The notes beneath the pieces are model-generated. The model did not search any database, was not told the origin of the DNA, and saw only the letters and a program-made list of their open reading frames with translations. A stretch of DNA of 7,871 bases from Actinomycetes bacterium (GTDB taxonomy: Bacteria; Actinomycetota; Thermoleophilia; Gaiellales; Gaiellaceae). The stretch covers positions 1 through 7,871 of the forward strand of contig JANXXF010000373.1 of NCBI GenBank assembly GCA_025350775.1. The letters are read 5' to 3'. Of the stretch, positions 7,252 to 7,871 are shown in pieces. The position numbers and the translations under genes were made by a program. Each line of letters opens with the position of its first letter. The first letter of the stretch is position 1.

Positions 7252-7871
7252 ATGCATCGGCGGCTCGGCAGTAGCCTCACCGTCGGCTCGAGCCTGCTCG
7301 ACCTGGTCGGCAACACGCCGCTCGTCGAGCTGCGCAACTTCACACCCAAGGCCGGCGTCAGGATCTACGCCAAGCTCGAGGGCCAGAACCCGAGCGGCTC
7401 GATCAAGTATCGTGTCGCCCGGGCGATGATCGAGGCCGCCGAGGCGTCCGGCGAGCTCGTGCCGGGCCGCGAGCTGCTGGAGCCGACGAGCGGCAACACC
7501 GGAATCGCGCTCGCGCTGATCGCGAAGCTCAAGGGCTACCGTCTGACGTGCGTCCTGCCCGACAATGCGACAGGCGAGCGCAAGCGCCTGCTCGAGCTCT
7601 ACGGCGCCACGATCATCTCGTCGCCCGGCGAGGAGGGGTCGAACGGAGCGGTGCGGCTCGCACTCGAGCTCGCCTCCGCCGACCCTCGCTACTACATGCC
7701 ATTCCAGTACGGCAACCTGCACAACCCGCGCGCCCACTACGAGGGCACCGGCGCCGAGATCGCCGAGGCGCTCGACCGCGTCGACGTGCTTGTCGCCGGC
7801 CTCGGCACCGGCGGCACGCTGATGGGCGCCGGCGAGCGGCTGCGTGAGAGCGTCCCGGACATCACCGTGGC
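7252..7871 (+). CDS. cysM: CysM-type cysteine synthase, N-terminal 206 residues (runs off right edge)
   Basis: This fold-type II PLP enzyme would make cysteine from an activated serine and a sulfur donor. Visible features are LLDLVGNTPLVEL (15-27), the PLP-lysine region NPSGSIKYR (46-54, Lys52), the substrate-binding loop EPTSGNTGIALA (77-88), LPDNATGERKRLLELYGA (102-119), QYGNLHNPRAHYEGTGAEI (152-170) and the phosphate-binding GLGTGGTLMG (183-192). The text matches the mycobacterial CysM type, which takes O-phosphoserine and CysO thiocarboxylate, better than the CysK type. That substrate choice is inferred from resemblance and from the cysO gene 4 bases upstream. The residue after Lys52 is followed by Arg as usual, but Tyr53 replaces the customary Asp of KDR. 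ATG 7252 gives the family's normal N-terminus. The C-terminal third, including the mobile lid, lies beyond the window. Confidence 0.93.
   Translation, partial: MHRRLGSSLTVGSSLLDLVGNTPLVELRNFTPKAGVRIYAKLEGQNPSGSIKYRVARAMIEAAEASGELVPGRELLEPTSGNTGIALALIAKLKGYRLTCVLPDNATGERKRLLELYGATIISSPGEEGSNGAVRLALELASADPRYYMPFQYGNLHNPRAHYEGTGAEIAEALDRVDVLVAGLGTGGTLMGAGERLRESVPDITV

Overview
The window is about 7.9 kb of very GC-rich, densely packed bacterial DNA with frequent GTG starts. The gene set points to a high-GC actinobacterial lineage: a MoeZ/CysO/CysM-type sulfur relay, a primary sigma factor with an acidic N-terminus, and start codons sitting almost on the predicted transcription start. Many proteins read like Thermoleophilia/Gaiellales-type sequences, but that placement is an inference from remembered protein style, not a search.

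Layout. (1) Bases 1-636 hold the C-terminal part of a YtcJ-type metal-dependent amidohydrolase on the + strand. Its first 93 bases are a perfect reverse complement of bases 288-380 of the same gene, so the extreme left edge is either a rearrangement or, more likely, a contig-end chimera. (2) Bases 637-868 hold no convincing gene. (3) A CpsB/YwqE-type PHP phosphatase (869-1630, -) is divergent from an HxlR-type regulator (1672-2034, +). (4) The HxlR gene converges on an M20 dipeptidase (2031-3359, -), and both stop codons lie in one CTAG. (5) Upstream of the peptidase on the - strand are the primary sigma factor (3415-4512) and a membrane-anchored TPR-like protein (4601-5590). (6) A divergent promoter region (5591-5778) with a 12-bp perfect palindrome precedes a + strand operon: rhodanese-ThiF/MoeB fusion (5779-6978), a ubiquitin-like sulfur carrier (6975-7247), and a cysteine synthase that runs off the right edge (7252-7871).

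The right-hand operon is the most coherent system. It assembles in one transcription unit the parts known in Mycobacterium tuberculosis as MoeZ (activating and sulfurating enzyme), CysO (protein thiocarboxylate) and CysM (the synthase that uses it), a route to cysteine independent of free sulfide. Here the activating enzyme carries its rhodanese domain at the N-terminus, the carrier ends Gly-Gly-Arg rather than Gly-Gly, and the synthase has Tyr instead of the usual Asp after its PLP lysine. The Gly-Gly-Arg ending predicts a trimming peptidase that is not in the window and may lie downstream. The middle of the window is ordinary housekeeping content.
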